From Halomonas almeriensis (GTDB lineage Bacteria > Pseudomonadota > Gammaproteobacteria > Pseudomonadales > Halomonadaceae), in contig NZ_JAUFPO010000006.1 of NCBI RefSeq assembly GCF_030409235.1, positions 248,001 to 312,000 of the forward strand: a DNA stretch of 64,000 nt, written 5' to 3'. The position numbers and the translations under genes are program-made. The first letter of the stretch is position 1, and every line of letters begins with the position of its first letter. The notes under the pieces were generated by a model. That model made no database searches. It saw only the letters and a list, made by a program, of their open reading frames with translations, and was not told the DNA's origin. Of the stretch, positions 1 through 10,351 are shown one piece after another.

Positions 1-69
1 TGGTGCGGCGATACCCTCTGCCTCGAGGCCCGCGGCGACTACGCGGTGCTGCCCGAACGGCCCGCCTGA
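1..69 (+). CDS. 3' end of an unidentified protein gene (partial)
   Basis: An open frame enters the window at base 1 and runs 22 codons to a TGA at 67-69. The visible C-terminus is arginine- and proline-rich, ending in LPERPA. The fragment is too short to assign to a family. It is read as coding because the frame is open and the codons have the strong GC third-position bias of the neighbouring genes. The tRNA-Ser gene follows after about 130 bases on the same strand. Confidence 0.45.
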   Translation, partial: WCGDTLCLEARGDYAVLPERPA

Positions 70-201
70 CCCCGAAAATCCGACTCAAGCCAAAAATCGG
101 CTTGCATCCGCGGACTTAAGTCGCTATTGTGTGCGCCGTTCTCGAGACAAAGAGGCCGCCCTGCAGCAAACAGGCGTCGCTCGTTTCGGGAATCACAATG
201 C

Positions 202-289
202 GGAGGGGTGTCCGAGTGGTCGAAGGAGCACGCCTGGAAAGTGTGTAAGTCGAAAGGCTTCGAGGGTTCGAATCCCTCCCCCTCCGCCA
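202..289 (+). tRNA. tRNA-Ser (anticodon GGA)
   Basis: An 88-nt class II tRNA with encoded CCA. The acceptor stem GGAGGGG (202-208) pairs with CCCCTCC (279-285), followed by discriminator G and CCA. The anticodon stem is CACGC/GTGTG with loop CTGGAAA, so the anticodon is GGA, reading UCC and UCU. The long variable arm typical of serine tRNAs lies before the T arm (GAGGG, TTCGAAT loop, CCCTC). A Rho-independent terminator follows 10 bases downstream. Confidence 0.97.
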
Positions 290-298
290 GAACATCAG

Positions 299-327
299 AA
301 AAAGCCGCCCATCGAGGCGGCTTTTTT
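299..327 (+). terminator. Rho-independent terminator of tRNA-Ser
   Basis: An 11-base stem AAAAAGCCGCC (299-309) pairs with GGCGGCTTTTT after a six-base loop, and a run of T follows. This is a textbook intrinsic terminator immediately after the tRNA gene. No gene is seen in the roughly 290 bases between it and the next coding region. Confidence 0.92.
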
Positions 328-620
328 GCGTGATGGTGGTTATCAGAAAGCAGGCTCTTTACGACCTGGCGTTGCCCCGGATGGTGATATTTCAGCAACA
401 TGTAGTAGAACCTGCTTCCCCGGGTGGCTACAACATCCCGCTGAAAGACATCCAGCATCGATCCCCGCGCATCCTGCTGACATTCTATGCTCTCAGCATC
501 ACACGAGCGCGTTGCTTCATGAATGCCGGGGGCTTTTGAGCCGTTGTTCTAGCAGACAGGTTCAAAGCGCTATATTCTCGATGATGGCTACTTAAACGCT
601 CTCGTCGAGGAGGCACGGCC

Positions 621-815
621 ATGACCCAGCCGACACCGGATACGCAAACCATGCTCGACAGCCTCCGTGATGTCGTTTCCGAGACCCTGGAGCGCAAACG
701 GCGTTTGGGTCAGTACGCCGTGATCTGGCAAGACGGCAAGCCCTTGCTGGTGGGTGATGATGCGCCGAAACCGCAGGTGGATGAGCAGGATGACCCGGGT
801 AGAGCGTCGTATTGA
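621..815 (+). CDS. small conserved hypothetical protein (64 aa)
   Basis: A 64-residue soluble protein with a well-placed ribosome binding site (GAGGAGG, 9 bases before the ATG). The N-terminal half is a predicted amphipathic helix with the basic motif ERKRRLGQYAV. The C-terminal half is acidic (WQDGKPLLVGDDAPK). Similar small proteins with a KRRLGQYAV-like core followed by DGKP/GEDAP are known in pseudomonads and Halomonas, but I know of no function. It has no signal peptide, no membrane segment and no metal-binding cysteines. It sits alone, upstream of the DUF1206 gene with an 80-base gap. Confidence 0.7.
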   Translation: MTQPTPDTQTMLDSLRDVVSETLERKRRLGQYAVIWQDGKPLLVGDDAPKPQVDEQDDPGRASY

Positions 816-898
816 GAACAAGGGACCACGCTAGATCCAGATCAAGCGGCTTGATGCCAGGACGCATTTCCTGAACACACTAAAATGGTGCTCGACCG

Positions 899-1720
899 AT
901 GGGTTCCGACACGCCCTGGTATCAACTTGAATCAGGTGATGCCATCTCGATGCTGGCGCGCATGGGGTACGCCTCGCGAGGCCTTGTCTACCTGCTGATC
1001 GGTGGGCTTGCGGCACTGGCGGCCTGTGGTCAGGGCGGTCAGGCGGAAGGCAGTCGTGGTGCCTTGCAGAGTCTGCTCGGCGCCCCCTTTGGCAAGGTAT
1101 TGCTGGGCATCATTGCGCTGGGGTTGCTGAGCTACTCCATGTGGCGTGCCATCCAGGCGCTTAAGGATGCGGATCATCATGGCAAGAGCGCGAAGGGGTT
1201 GGCGATTCGTGGAGGCTTGCTGGTCAGTGCGGTCACGCATACCTTGCTGGCTTTTTATGCCGTTAGTCTGATGTTTCGTCTGAGCGGTTCTGCAGGCCAG
1301 GGCGAGGGATCCAGTGGCCTTGTCAGCTGGCTGTTTCAGCAGCCCCTGGGACGCTGGGGGATCGGTTTGGTTGGCCTGGCGATCATCGGAGCGGGCTTGG
1401 CGCACGTTATCAAGGGTGTCAAAGCCAAGTTCGACAAGCACTTTCGCATGCCGTCGGCCGTGCAAGTGTGGGCCTATCCAGTGTGTCGCTTCGGGCTGGT
1501 GGTACGCGGGGTGGTGTTCGTAATGGTGGGATGTTTCTTTCTGATGGCGGCTTACCAGATCAGCCCCGGTGAGGCAGGGGGGACTGAAGAGGTCTTCAAT
1601 ACGCTGCGCGCGCAGGTGTTCGGCCAATGGCTGTTGGGACTTGTGGCGGCAGGACTGTTTGCCTTCGGCATTTATAGTGTATTGGCATCCATTTATCGCC
1701 GTATCAATCCCGTCCTCTAG
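899..1720 (+). CDS. DUF1206 six-helix membrane protein
   Basis: A 273-residue inner-membrane protein of the DUF1206 family. The sequence shows three tandem helix pairs, each opening with a short ARMGYASRGLVYLLIG-like element (near residues 19, 104 and 198), which is the repeat that defines the family. Basic patches lie in the loops (for example KGVKAKFDKHFR). The family has no established biochemical role. The ATG at 899 has only a weak Shine-Dalgarno sequence, so the start is moderately certain. The gene lies 11 bases upstream of the YqaA-like gene on the same strand and is probably cotranscribed with it, which suggests a membrane-related pair. Confidence 0.85.
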   Translation: MGSDTPWYQLESGDAISMLARMGYASRGLVYLLIGGLAALAACGQGGQAEGSRGALQSLLGAPFGKVLLGIIALGLLSYSMWRAIQALKDADHHGKSAKGLAIRGGLLVSAVTHTLLAFYAVSLMFRLSGSAGQGEGSSGLVSWLFQQPLGRWGIGLVGLAIIGAGLAHVIKGVKAKFDKHFRMPSAVQVWAYPVCRFGLVVRGVVFVMVGCFFLMAAYQISPGEAGGTEEVFNTLRAQVFGQWLLGLVAAGLFAFGIYSVLASIYRRINPVL

Positions 1721-1731
1721 GTGTTCCTTTC

Positions 1732-2334
1732 ATGACCATTGCATCAAGACGAGCCAGGGTCTGGTTCGAGAAGCTCAACGCCTCGAATCACATGCTCTGG
1801 CTGCTTGGGACGCTATCGTTTCTGGAAACCATCATTCTGCCGATTCCGCTGGAGCTGATCCTGATTCCCTTGATGGGGGCCAACAGGGCGCGCATCTGGG
1901 TGCTGGCCATGGTGACCACGGCGGGGTGTCTGCTGGCGTCCTTGCTGGGTTATGGCGTGGGCATGCTGCTGTTCCAGTCAGTGGGCGTCTGGTTCATCGA
2001 GTTCATGGGCATTCAGCAGGGATTCGAGACCTTTCAAGCCTTCTTTGATCAGTACGGTTTTGCTGCGATTCTGGCCCTCGGCATTCTGCCCATTCCGTTT
2101 CAGATTGCCATGATCACGGCCGGTCTCTCGGGTTACCCGGTGCTTCTGTTCGCGCTGGCGGCGCTGATTGCCCGGGGGCTGCGTTACTTCGGCCTGGCCT
2201 GGCTGGTCAGCCGTTTCGGCCGTCGGGTCGAGCAGATGTGGCGGCATCACGCGCTCATCACCAGCCTGGCCGGCGGAGCCCTGGTATTGGCTGTGGTGCT
2301 GGGGCTGCAGAGGCTGGCGGCGCTGGTGATGTGA
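1732..2334 (+). CDS. YqaA/DedA-family membrane protein (VTT domain)
   Basis: A 200-residue polytopic membrane protein of the SNARE-associated/DedA-like superfamily, closest in layout to YqaA. The family signature lies in the first reentrant segment (FLETIILPIPLELILIP), and a second G-x-L-P-I-P-F motif occurs near residue 120. DedA-superfamily proteins are proposed lipid scramblases or proton-dependent transporters; the YqaA branch is uncharacterised. AGGTG lies before the ATG, and the gap to the preceding DUF1206 gene is 11 bases. The gene converges on umuC, whose stop lies 22 bases beyond. Confidence 0.85.
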   Translation: MTIASRRARVWFEKLNASNHMLWLLGTLSFLETIILPIPLELILIPLMGANRARIWVLAMVTTAGCLLASLLGYGVGMLLFQSVGVWFIEFMGIQQGFETFQAFFDQYGFAAILALGILPIPFQIAMITAGLSGYPVLLFALAALIARGLRYFGLAWLVSRFGRRVEQMWRHHALITSLAGGALVLAVVLGLQRLAALVM

Positions 2335-2355
2335 CCTTGTCTGGCGTCTCGCCGC

Positions 2356-3633
2356 TCAGGCCTTGACCCGCCGCAGCTCCTGCCACTGTGTGGTCCAGCG
2401 TGGTGAACGATGCGCGCAGCGTAGCTGCCAGGCGGCGTTCTGTCGCGGCACGCCCAGGCGCACCGTGCCCTTGCCCATCCGGTCGTTGAGGGCATCCAGG
2501 GTGGCCATCAGATGATGGTCGCGCTCGCGCTGTTCGGCGCGCTCGGGGGTGTCGAGCAGCGAGAGTTGCTGCCGGTTGGTATCCACCAGGTCGAGCAGCA
2601 TCACGCCGGCCTTCATGAAGCGATAACCACGACGATAGATCGCCTCGAGCCCCTGCCGGGCGGCGGCCAGGATGGGGCGAGTGTCGTCGCTGGGCTCGGG
2701 CAGTTCGACCACCACGCTGGGCGCGTACTGGGGCAGGTCGGTGCGGTGGCGGTTGGTCTTGAGAAAGACCAGCACGGCGCGGGCCTGACTTTCCTGCTGG
2801 CGAAGCTTCTCGGCACTGCGCTGGGCGTGCTGGCGAATGGCATCCTGTAGATCGCCGAGCTCGCCGGTGAGGCGACCGAAGGAGCGCGAGGTCATGATGC
2901 GATCCCGCGGGCGGTGCTCGTCGTTGAGCTCGAGGCAGGGCGTGCCCTGCAGCTCGCGCACGGTCCGCTCGAGGGTAACGGAGAAACGTCGGCGCATGGC
3001 GTGCGGGTCGCTGTGGCGCAGGTCCCAGGCGGTGTGGATGTTCTGCAGGGCGAGCTTCTCTGCCAGCCGCTGACCGATCCCCCAGACATCACTGACCGCG
3101 GTGCCGGCAAGGATGTGTCGCGTCGCGGTGCTGTCGGCCTGCATGACACAGACGCCGGCGTACTCGGGGCGCTTCTTGGCGGCACGGTTGGCCAGCTTGC
3201 CCAGGGTGTGGGTGGGAGCGACGCCCACGCAGACGGGGATGCCGGTAAACTGTCGTACCCGGCGATGGAGGGTGCGAGCCAGGGCCTCGATACCGGCATG
3301 ATCGAAACCGTCGAAGTGCACGAACATCTCATCGATGGAGTAGGGTTCGACCCCGGCGGAGAACTCCTCGAGCACGTTGCGGACCCGTGCGGACATGTCG
3401 CCATACAGCTCGTAGTTGGAAGAGAGCAGCTGGATATACCCCTGATCGCGCCATGCCTGCAGCTCGAAGGCTGGAGTGCCCATGGCCACGCCCAGCGCCT
3501 TGAGTTCGCTGGAACGCGCGATCACGCAGCCGTCGTTGTTGGACATGACGCCCACGGGCCGCCCCTCCAGCCTGGGCTGGAAGACCCGCTCGCAGCTCAC
3601 GTAGAAGTTGTTGCAGTCGACCAGTCCGATCAT
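2356..3633 (-). CDS. umuC: DNA polymerase V catalytic subunit UmuC
   Basis: A Y-family translesion polymerase of 425 residues, matching the usual 422-425. The N-terminal palm begins GLVDCNNFYVSCE, with the metal-binding Asp at residue 6. The second acidic cluster, YSIDEMF, is present. Fingers, thumb and little-finger regions follow in the normal order (SNNDGCVIARS; GIGQRLAEKL, the helix-hairpin-helix). I chose the ATG at 3633, directly before GLVDCNN, rather than an in-frame start 36 codons upstream inside umuD. The gene begins 8 bases after umuD, and both lie under the LexA box at 4102-4121. With UmuD' it should form Pol V in SOS mutagenesis. Confidence 0.96.
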   Translation of the reverse strand: MIGLVDCNNFYVSCERVFQPRLEGRPVGVMSNNDGCVIARSSELKALGVAMGTPAFELQAWRDQGYIQLLSSNYELYGDMSARVRNVLEEFSAGVEPYSIDEMFVHFDGFDHAGIEALARTLHRRVRQFTGIPVCVGVAPTHTLGKLANRAAKKRPEYAGVCVMQADSTATRHILAGTAVSDVWGIGQRLAEKLALQNIHTAWDLRHSDPHAMRRRFSVTLERTVRELQGTPCLELNDEHRPRDRIMTSRSFGRLTGELGDLQDAIRQHAQRSAEKLRQQESQARAVLVFLKTNRHRTDLPQYAPSVVVELPEPSDDTRPILAAARQGLEAIYRRGYRFMKAGVMLLDLVDTNRQQLSLLDTPERAEQRERDHHLMATLDALNDRMGKGTVRLGVPRQNAAWQLRCAHRSPRWTTQWQELRRVKA

Positions 3634-3641
3634 GGCAGGGC

Positions 3642-4082
3642 TCACACCGGAAATTCGTGGATGACGGCGCGCACCACGCCCCACACCTGACAATCGAGGT
3701 CTGCCACCGGGATGGGCGCATAGCGGCTGTTGCCGGAGCACAGGTAGGGGCGGCGGCCGATCATCTCGTAGCGCTTGACGATGACCTCGCCGTCGACCAG
3801 GGCGACGACGATGTGGCCGGGATGCGCATCGATCGAGCGGTCCACCACCAGGGTATCGCCATCATGGATACCGAAGCTTTCCATGCTGTCGCCACTGACG
3901 GTCATGAAAAAGGTGGCAGCGGGGCGCTTCACCAGCCGCTCGTTGAGGTCCAGGGTGCGGCCGACATAATCCTCTGCCGGCGAGGGGAAGCCGGAAATGC
4001 CGGCCCGAATGGTTGCCAGCGGATGGGGCAGCGGGCGGTAGGGCGGCGCCGGGTGCGGATGCTGGATGGGGTCTGCGCACAT
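3642..4082 (-). CDS. umuD: UmuD, SOS-induced self-cleaving subunit of DNA polymerase V
   Basis: A 146-residue S24-family protein. RecA-stimulated self-cleavage is expected between Ala27 and Gly28 (IRAG). The catalytic dyad is Ser66 (GDSM) and Lys103 (IVKRY), spaced 37 residues apart as in Escherichia coli UmuD (Ser60/Lys97). The cleaved form UmuD' pairs with UmuC to make Pol V. The gene is first in the umuDC operon, with a consensus LexA box 20 bases upstream of the start codon. The length is near the usual 139-145, with a slightly longer proline- and histidine-rich N-terminus. Confidence 0.96.
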   Translation of the reverse strand: MCADPIQHPHPAPPYRPLPHPLATIRAGISGFPSPAEDYVGRTLDLNERLVKRPAATFFMTVSGDSMESFGIHDGDTLVVDRSIDAHPGHIVVALVDGEVIVKRYEMIGRRPYLCSGNSRYAPIPVADLDCQVWGVVRAVIHEFPV

Positions 4083-4101
4083 GATCCTTCCTCTTGCGGG
4101 C

Positions 4102-4121
4102 GACTGTTTATATATACAGTA
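4102..4121 (-). promoter_or_regulatory. LexA (SOS) box of umuDC
   Basis: CTGT (4104-4107), eight AT-only bases, then ACAG (4116-4119) form the consensus gammaproteobacterial LexA operator CTGT-N8-ACAG. The flanking bases extend the palindrome to about 20 bases. It lies 20-40 bases upstream of the umuD start and would overlap its promoter, so the operon should be repressed by LexA and induced by DNA damage. Confidence 0.95.
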
Positions 4122-4286
4122 TTCGGCAAGAAGGAGCCATCAGGCAAATGCTGATACACACAAGCCGCCAACGCTGGAACGTGCCACGAAGGGGGATCCG
4201 GCCACTGCTACAATGCAAAGGTTGCGGTTGTGAGCAGGCTAGTCGCAGAACGGCACGCTGATGGGAAGCAGAATGAGGGAGAGGCG

Positions 4287-4523
4287 ATGACAAAAGGCAT
4301 CCTGCCGTTGAGAATACTGCTGATGGTCGTGCCGGTCGGCCTCTACGAGACCATCGACACCTCGCGTGCCTATGAGTGCTTTCGTCTGGCCAGTGGCAAG
4401 CTGCTGGGCAACTGGATACGCGTGGAGGCCGGTTTGCTGGCGGGGGCCAAGGCCACCGCGCGAGCACGCTTCCAGACATCGGGCGGGCCGGTAGAGACGG
4501 TTCGCTGCTACCTCGTCTACTGA
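4287..4523 (+). CDS. small hypothetical protein (78 aa)
   Basis: The frame continues upstream to 4230, but the ATG at 4287 has a good ribosome binding site (GGGAGAGG) and starts a plausible N-terminus with a hydrophobic stretch ([16 protein letters not shown]). That stretch could be a signal anchor. The rest is basic and alanine-rich, with two cysteines (YECF, RCYLVY). I recognise no family. It sits 16 bases before the DUF2256 gene on the same strand, which favours a real short operon. It could also be non-coding, so the confidence is modest. Confidence 0.42.
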   Translation: MTKGILPLRILLMVVPVGLYETIDTSRAYECFRLASGKLLGNWIRVEAGLLAGAKATARARFQTSGGPVETVRCYLVY

Positions 4524-4539
4524 CGCAACGACCACGACC

Positions 4540-4686
4540 ATGGCACACCGCAAACCTCATCTCCCCACCAAGATCTGCCCGATCTGCGAGAAGCCCTTTG
4601 CCTGGCGCCGGAAGTGGGCGCGTGACTGGGAAAACGTTATCTACTGTTCGCAGCGCTGCCGTCGCCAGGCCCGAGCGAAACGTTGA
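4540..4686 (+). CDS. DUF2256 zinc-ribbon-like small protein (48 aa)
   Basis: A 48-residue basic protein. It carries C-P-I-C ([15 protein letters not shown]) near the start and Y-C-S-x-R-C-R-R near the end, a CxxC...CxxxC arrangement that should hold one zinc. The pattern KICP-C-x-PF-W-RKKWAR-W...YCS-RCR is the signature of DUF2256, a widespread small family without an assigned function. The ATG at 4540 to the TGA at 4684-4686 gives the family's usual length (about 45-55). It lies just downstream of the hypothetical gene at 4287 and converges on ybiT. Confidence 0.88.
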   Translation: MAHRKPHLPTKICPICEKPFAWRRKWARDWENVIYCSQRCRRQARAKR

Positions 4687-4732
4687 ATGTTGCAGTACGA
4701 AGCAATCCACGCGGGTGAGCGGACCTCATATC

Positions 4733-6322
4733 TCAGGCATGCAGGCCCTGACTGCGCAGATAGTCATCGTAACTGCCACTGAAGTCGACGATGCCATCCT
4801 CGGTCATCTCGATGATACGGGTCGCCAGCGAGCCGACGAACTCCCGGTCATGGCTGACGAAGATCAGGGTGCCGGTATAGTGCTCGAGTGCCAGGTTGAG
4901 CGACTCGATGGACTCCATGTCCAGGTGGTTGGTGGGCTCGTCCATGACCAGCACATTGGGCCTTTGCAGAATGAGCTTGCCGAACAGCATGCGTGCTTGC
5001 TCACCCCCCGAGATGACCTTCACTGACTTGCCAATTTCATCGTTGGAAAACAGCATGCGTCCCAGGGCACCGCGCACCGTCTGCTCGCCGCCGGTGGTCC
5101 ATTGCTGCATCCATTCGAACAGCGTCTCGCCGCCCGCGAAGTCCGCCGCGTGATCCTGGGCGAAATAGCCCACCTCGGCGGCATCGGTCCATCTGGCTTC
5201 ACCCGCATCCGGCGTCATGGTGCCGACCAGGCAGTTGAGCAGGGTGGTCTTGCCGATGCCATTGGGCCCGATGATAGCCACCCGCTCGCCGGCCTCGACG
5301 CGCAGGCTCAGGCGCTCGAACAGCAGGTTGTCACCCCAGGCCTTGGTGAGGCTCTCGACGTTGAGGGCATGGCGATGAATCTTGCGCTGCGGCTCGAAAC
5401 GGATGAAGGGGCTGACGCGGGATGAAGGCTTGATCTCCTCGAGCTGAATCTTGTCGATCTTGCGCTGGCGCGAGGTCGCCTGCTTGGCCTTGGAGGCATT
5501 GGCCGAGAAGCGGCTGACGAACTGTTGGAGCTCGGCGATCTCTGCCTTCTTCTTGGCGTTCTCGGCGTGGAGGCGTTCGCGTGCCTGGGTGGCGGCCGTC
5601 ATGTACTCGTCATAGTTGCCGGGAAACAGCTGCAGCTCGCCGTAGTCCAGGTCCGCCATGTGCGTGCAAACACTGTTCAGAAAGTGGCGGTCGTGAGAGA
5701 TGATGATCATCGTCGACGAGCGTGCCTTGAGGATGTCCTCCAGCCAGCCAATGGTGTGAATGTCCAGGTGGTTGGTCGGCTCATCCAGCAGCAGCACGTC
5801 CGGGTCGCTGAACAGCGCCTGGGCCAGCAGCACGCGCAGCTTCCAGCCGGGGGCGATCACGCTCATCGGCTGGTCGTGCTGTTCCAGCGGAATGCCCAGA
5901 CCCAGCAGCAGTTCGCCAGCGCGTGCCTCGGCGGTATAGCCCTCGAGTTCGGCAAAACGCACCTCGAGGTCGGCGACCGCCATGCCGTCTTCCTCGCTCA
6001 TCGCGGCCTGGGCATAGATGCGCTCACGCTCCGCCGAAACCTGCCAGAGCTCTTCGTTGCCCATGATCACCGTATCGATAACACGCTCATCCTCGAAGGC
6101 AAACTGATCCTGGCGCAGCTTGCCGAGCCGCGTGGTGGGGTCCTGCATGACCTGGCCGCTGGTTGGCTCCAGGTCGCCGCCGAGAATCTTCATCAGGGTC
6201 GATTTGCCGCACCCATTGGCGCCGATCAGGCCATAGCGATGACCTTGGCCGAATTTGACGGAAACGTTTTCAAACAGCGGCTTGGGGCCAAACTGCATGG
6301 TGATGTTGGCAGTAGAAAGCAA
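4733..6322 (-). CDS. ybiT: ABC-F ATPase YbiT
   Basis: A 529-residue duplicated ABC ATPase without membrane domains, collinear with E. coli YbiT (530 aa). Walker A motifs are GANGCGKST in the first domain and GPNGIGKTT in the second. Both halves have Walker B ending [11 protein letters not shown] or [10 protein letters not shown]. The charged ABC-F linker lies between them ([12 protein letters not shown]). ABC-F proteins act on the ribosome as translation factors. The start is taken as TTG at 6322, giving [12 protein letters not shown] as in E. coli; no ATG fits and no strong Shine-Dalgarno sequence is seen, so the exact start is uncertain. The long open frame further upstream has no homology. 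Confidence 0.93.
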   Translation of the reverse strand: MLSTANITMQFGPKPLFENVSVKFGQGHRYGLIGANGCGKSTLMKILGGDLEPTSGQVMQDPTTRLGKLRQDQFAFEDERVIDTVIMGNEELWQVSAERERIYAQAAMSEEDGMAVADLEVRFAELEGYTAEARAGELLLGLGIPLEQHDQPMSVIAPGWKLRVLLAQALFSDPDVLLLDEPTNHLDIHTIGWLEDILKARSSTMIIISHDRHFLNSVCTHMADLDYGELQLFPGNYDEYMTAATQARERLHAENAKKKAEIAELQQFVSRFSANASKAKQATSRQRKIDKIQLEEIKPSSRVSPFIRFEPQRKIHRHALNVESLTKAWGDNLLFERLSLRVEAGERVAIIGPNGIGKTTLLNCLVGTMTPDAGEARWTDAAEVGYFAQDHAADFAGGETLFEWMQQWTTGGEQTVRGALGRMLFSNDEIGKSVKVISGGEQARMLFGKLILQRPNVLVMDEPTNHLDMESIESLNLALEHYTGTLIFVSHDREFVGSLATRIIEMTEDGIVDFSGSYDDYLRSQGLHA

Positions 6323-6751
6323 AGGAGAGCACTCGCGGGAGCATGATGAATGAGGGCAACGCACGGGGCCTGCGGCCCGGCCGAAGAGGCAGGTATTGTA
6401 CGCGCCGGCGGACGGGCCTCGCCAGCGGTGTGTCGGATCCCGGCCGGGCCAGGATCGGACCGGTGACAGGGCAGCCGGGAGATCGGCCCGAGCCGTATGT
6501 CGTGGATCTCCTACATCCCGAATGGCCAAACGCCCACGGCGTGCCGGTAAGCGGTGAACCATGCTGTAGCCGTGACGCGGCTTCAACCGGGCGTGCACCT
6601 CCTCCTTCTCGGCTCGCTTATCACGGCGGCGTCACACCGCAGCCTCTGACCCGCCCCGGTCGGGGGCTGTTTCTGTTGGCTCATCGGTTCGCGAGGACCG
6701 GGCCGCCAACTGGGCAAGGGCGGCGGCAGTACCAGAGTACATCGCTCGGGT
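6323..6751. other. intergenic region, no supported gene
   Basis: About 430 bases between the divergent ybiT and the Zur-controlled promoter. Open frames here are arginine- and proline-rich, lack ribosome binding sites and resemble GC-rich noise. I see no clear RNA gene. It presumably holds the ybiT promoter and leader. Confidence 0.5.
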
Positions 6752-6778
6752 TTGATTTGTTATGTTATAACGTATAAT
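6752..6778 (+). promoter_or_regulatory. Zur box overlapping the zigA-folE2 promoter
   Basis: GTTAT-GTT-ATAAC (6759-6771) is a 5-3-5 palindrome that matches the core of the gammaproteobacterial Zur operator (GTTATAnTATAAC). A TATAAT -10 hexamer follows at 6773-6778, with TTGATT at 6752-6757 as a possible -35, so the operator sits in the promoter spacer. The genes downstream (a COG0523 GTPase and FolE2) are classic Zur targets. Repression when zinc is plentiful is therefore well supported by sequence and context. Confidence 0.85.
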
Positions 6779-6892
6779 ATTCTCGCCGCTGCGAGGCGCT
6801 GGACGTCTGACCGGCAGGCCGTCGTTGTGTCGGTACTGGCCGGCGCCACGTGGCGACCAGGCCCGTAAAGGCGAGACCACAGGAGGATCCCA

Positions 6893-8127
<1,235 letters not shown>

Positions 8128-8131
<4 letters not shown>

Positions 8132-9027
8132 CCTCGCGTCAGCTTGAGGATGTCGCGGCAGGAACCGCCACCCTGGGTGGTCGGCTGCGCTGGGTCGGCA
8201 TGGAGGAAATCGCTCTGCCCGTACAGCTCGCGGGTCGCCCGGTAGACGCTCAGGTCGCCGCCTCGGTCAGCCTCGATGATTCCGCAGCGCGAGGCATTCA
8301 CATGTCGCGGCTCTACCTGTTGCTGGAATCATTGGCCGAGCGAGAGGTCGAGGTTTCGGAACTCTCGGCGGTGTTGCAGGCCTTTCTCGAGAGTCATGAG
8401 TCGCTCTCGGAGCAGGCGGCACTGTCGCTGCGCGGCAACCTGACGTTGCGCCGTCCGGCACTGATCAGTCCACTGTCAGGCTGGAAGGCGTATCCCGTTG
8501 CGCTGCACGGCTGGATCGATGGGGACAGCATCGCGACGCGCCTGACGCTGACCGTCGAATACTCATCGACTTGTCCCCGCTCGGCAGCCCTGGCAAGGCA
8601 ATTGATCCAGGAACAGTTCGACCGGGATTTCCGTGATGTCGAACTGGATCACGCCACATTGCGGCAATGGTTGGGGAGTGCAAGAGGCATTGCGGCCACA
8701 CCCCACAGTCAGCGCAGCCAGGCGATCGTGCAGGCTCCCCTGGCAGCCGATGCCGAGACACCACCCTGGCAGATGCTTATCGAGCGGGTCGAACAGACAT
8801 TGGGCACGGCGGTTCAGACCGCGGTCAAGCGCGTCGACGAACAGGCCTTTGCCCTGGCTAATGGCCAGAACACCATGTTCTGCGAGGATGCAGCGCGACG
8901 CCTGCACGGTGCCCTGAGCAACGCGCCGGGCATTGCCGGCTTTCACGTCAAGGTGGTGCATGCCGAAAGCCTGCACGCCCATGATGCGGTCGCCGAAAGC
9001 CAGGCCAATTGGTGGTGGCGTGACTGA
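8128..9027 (+). CDS. folE2: GTP cyclohydrolase FolE2 (zinc-independent type IB)
   Basis: A 299-residue type IB GTP cyclohydrolase I, converting GTP to dihydroneopterin triphosphate for folate synthesis. The family motifs GIHMSRLY (residues 56-63) and SSTCP around Cys149 are visible, and the [16 protein letters not shown] region near the C-terminus fits the family. In many homologues the motif reads STCPCS; here the second Cys is Arg151. FolE2 does not depend on Zn and replaces the Zn enzyme FolE when zinc is scarce, matching its place under a Zur box and its overlap with the COG0523 GTPase gene. The gene ends 13 bases before the convergent dctM. Confidence 0.93.
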
Positions 9028-9039
9028 CGGCGACCCTGT

Positions 9040-10347
9040 CTAGCCGCCCGAGAGCGCCTGTGGCAACCACAGGGCCAGCGACGGCCAGACGCTGATGATC
9101 AGCGCCGCCAGGCACATCAGGACGAAGAAGGGCGCGGCGGCGATGGCCACTCGGCTGATGCTTTCACCGGTCAGCCCCTGCAGTACGAACAGATTGAAGC
9201 CCACCGGTGGCGTGATCTGGCCGAGCTCCACCATGATCACCAGGAAGATGCCGAACCACAGTGGGTCATACCCGGCCTGGATGATGATCGGCAGGGTGAT
9301 CGGCAGACTCATCACGGTGATCGAGATGCCGTCCAGAAACAGCCCCAGCAGGATGTAGAACAGCGCCATGGCAAGCAGCAGGGCGATCGGCGAGAAGCCC
9401 TGCTGGGCGATCCAGCCGGCCAGTTCGCTGGGCAGGTGCAGGTAGCCCATGGCGGTCGACAGCATGGCCGCCGCCACCAACAGGCTGCATACCATCACCG
9501 AAGTGATCAGGGCGCCGCGCAGGGCATCGAGCAGCAACACCAGGTTCAACTGACGCTCCGCGGCGAGCAATACCAGGGTAGCGCCACAGCCGATGGCTGC
9601 CGCCTCCGAAGGCGTGGCGATGCCGGAATATATAGCGCCCAGCACCACGAATACCAGACCGAGCACCGGCGCCAGCAGGCGCAGCGCCTGCCAGGGCGTG
9701 GTCTCGTCGCTTGCCTGACGAGGCGCCAGGGCCGGGTTGGCCAGACAACGCAGCATCACATAGCCGATGTACAGCACCGCGACCAGAAGCCCCGGAATGA
9801 CGCCGGCCATGAACAGCTTGCTGATCGAGACCTCGGCCTGAACGCCGTAGACGATCATGACGATCGATGGCGGAATCAACAGCCCCAGGCTGCCGGCGCC
9901 GGCCAGCGAGCCGATGGACAGGCGACGATCATAGCCTCGCTCGGCGAGCTCCCGGGTGGTGATCTTGCCGATGGTGGCCGTGGTCGCCGCGCTGGAGCCG
10001 CTGACCGCGGCAAACAGGGTGCAGCCCAGCACATTGGTGTGCAGGATGCCGCCGGGCAGGCGACGCGTCAGAGGTGTAAGCCCCCTGAACAGGCGCTCGG
10101 CGATGTCCGAACGAAAGATCAACTCGCCCATCAGGATGAACAGCGGAATCGCCGAGAGTTCCCAGCTGTTGGCCGCCCGGAAGAGAATCTTCGAGAGGAT
10201 CAGGCCGATGCGGGCGAAACCGAAATCGCCGAGCCCCCAGAGAGAGAGGACGGCGACGATCACCAGGCCGGCGAAGATCCAGCTGCCGAGCGCCAGCACG
10301 ACGAGCAGGATGGCCAGCACCCCGAGGCCGATAAACAGAATGTCCAT
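9040..10347 (-). CDS. dctM: TRAP transporter large permease DctM
   Basis: A 435-residue membrane protein with about 12 hydrophobic segments, the normal size for DctM. The conserved segments SGSSAATTATIGKITTRELAE-like and ELGQITPPVGFNLFV-like are present (the latter being the ITPPVG sodium-binding-region motif). With the small subunit and the periplasmic receptor it forms a sodium-driven tripartite organic-acid importer. It starts 4 bases after dctQ and is the last gene of a dctP-dctQ-dctM operon. The ligand cannot be told from sequence. Confidence 0.94.
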   Translation of the reverse strand: MDILFIGLGVLAILLVVLALGSWIFAGLVIVAVLSLWGLGDFGFARIGLILSKILFRAANSWELSAIPLFILMGELIFRSDIAERLFRGLTPLTRRLPGGILHTNVLGCTLFAAVSGSSAATTATIGKITTRELAERGYDRRLSIGSLAGAGSLGLLIPPSIVMIVYGVQAEVSISKLFMAGVIPGLLVAVLYIGYVMLRCLANPALAPRQASDETTPWQALRLLAPVLGLVFVVLGAIYSGIATPSEAAAIGCGATLVLLAAERQLNLVLLLDALRGALITSVMVCSLLVAAAMLSTAMGYLHLPSELAGWIAQQGFSPIALLLAMALFYILLGLFLDGISITVMSLPITLPIIIQAGYDPLWFGIFLVIMVELGQITPPVGFNLFVLQGLTGESISRVAIAAAPFFVLMCLAALIISVWPSLALWLPQALSGG

Positions 10348-10351
10348 GCCG

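Noticed and set aside
6343-6777. Possible gene of about 140 codons upstream of the Zur box
   Set aside because: Arg/Pro/Gly-rich translation, no ribosome site, no recognisable domain, and it overlaps the promoter region.
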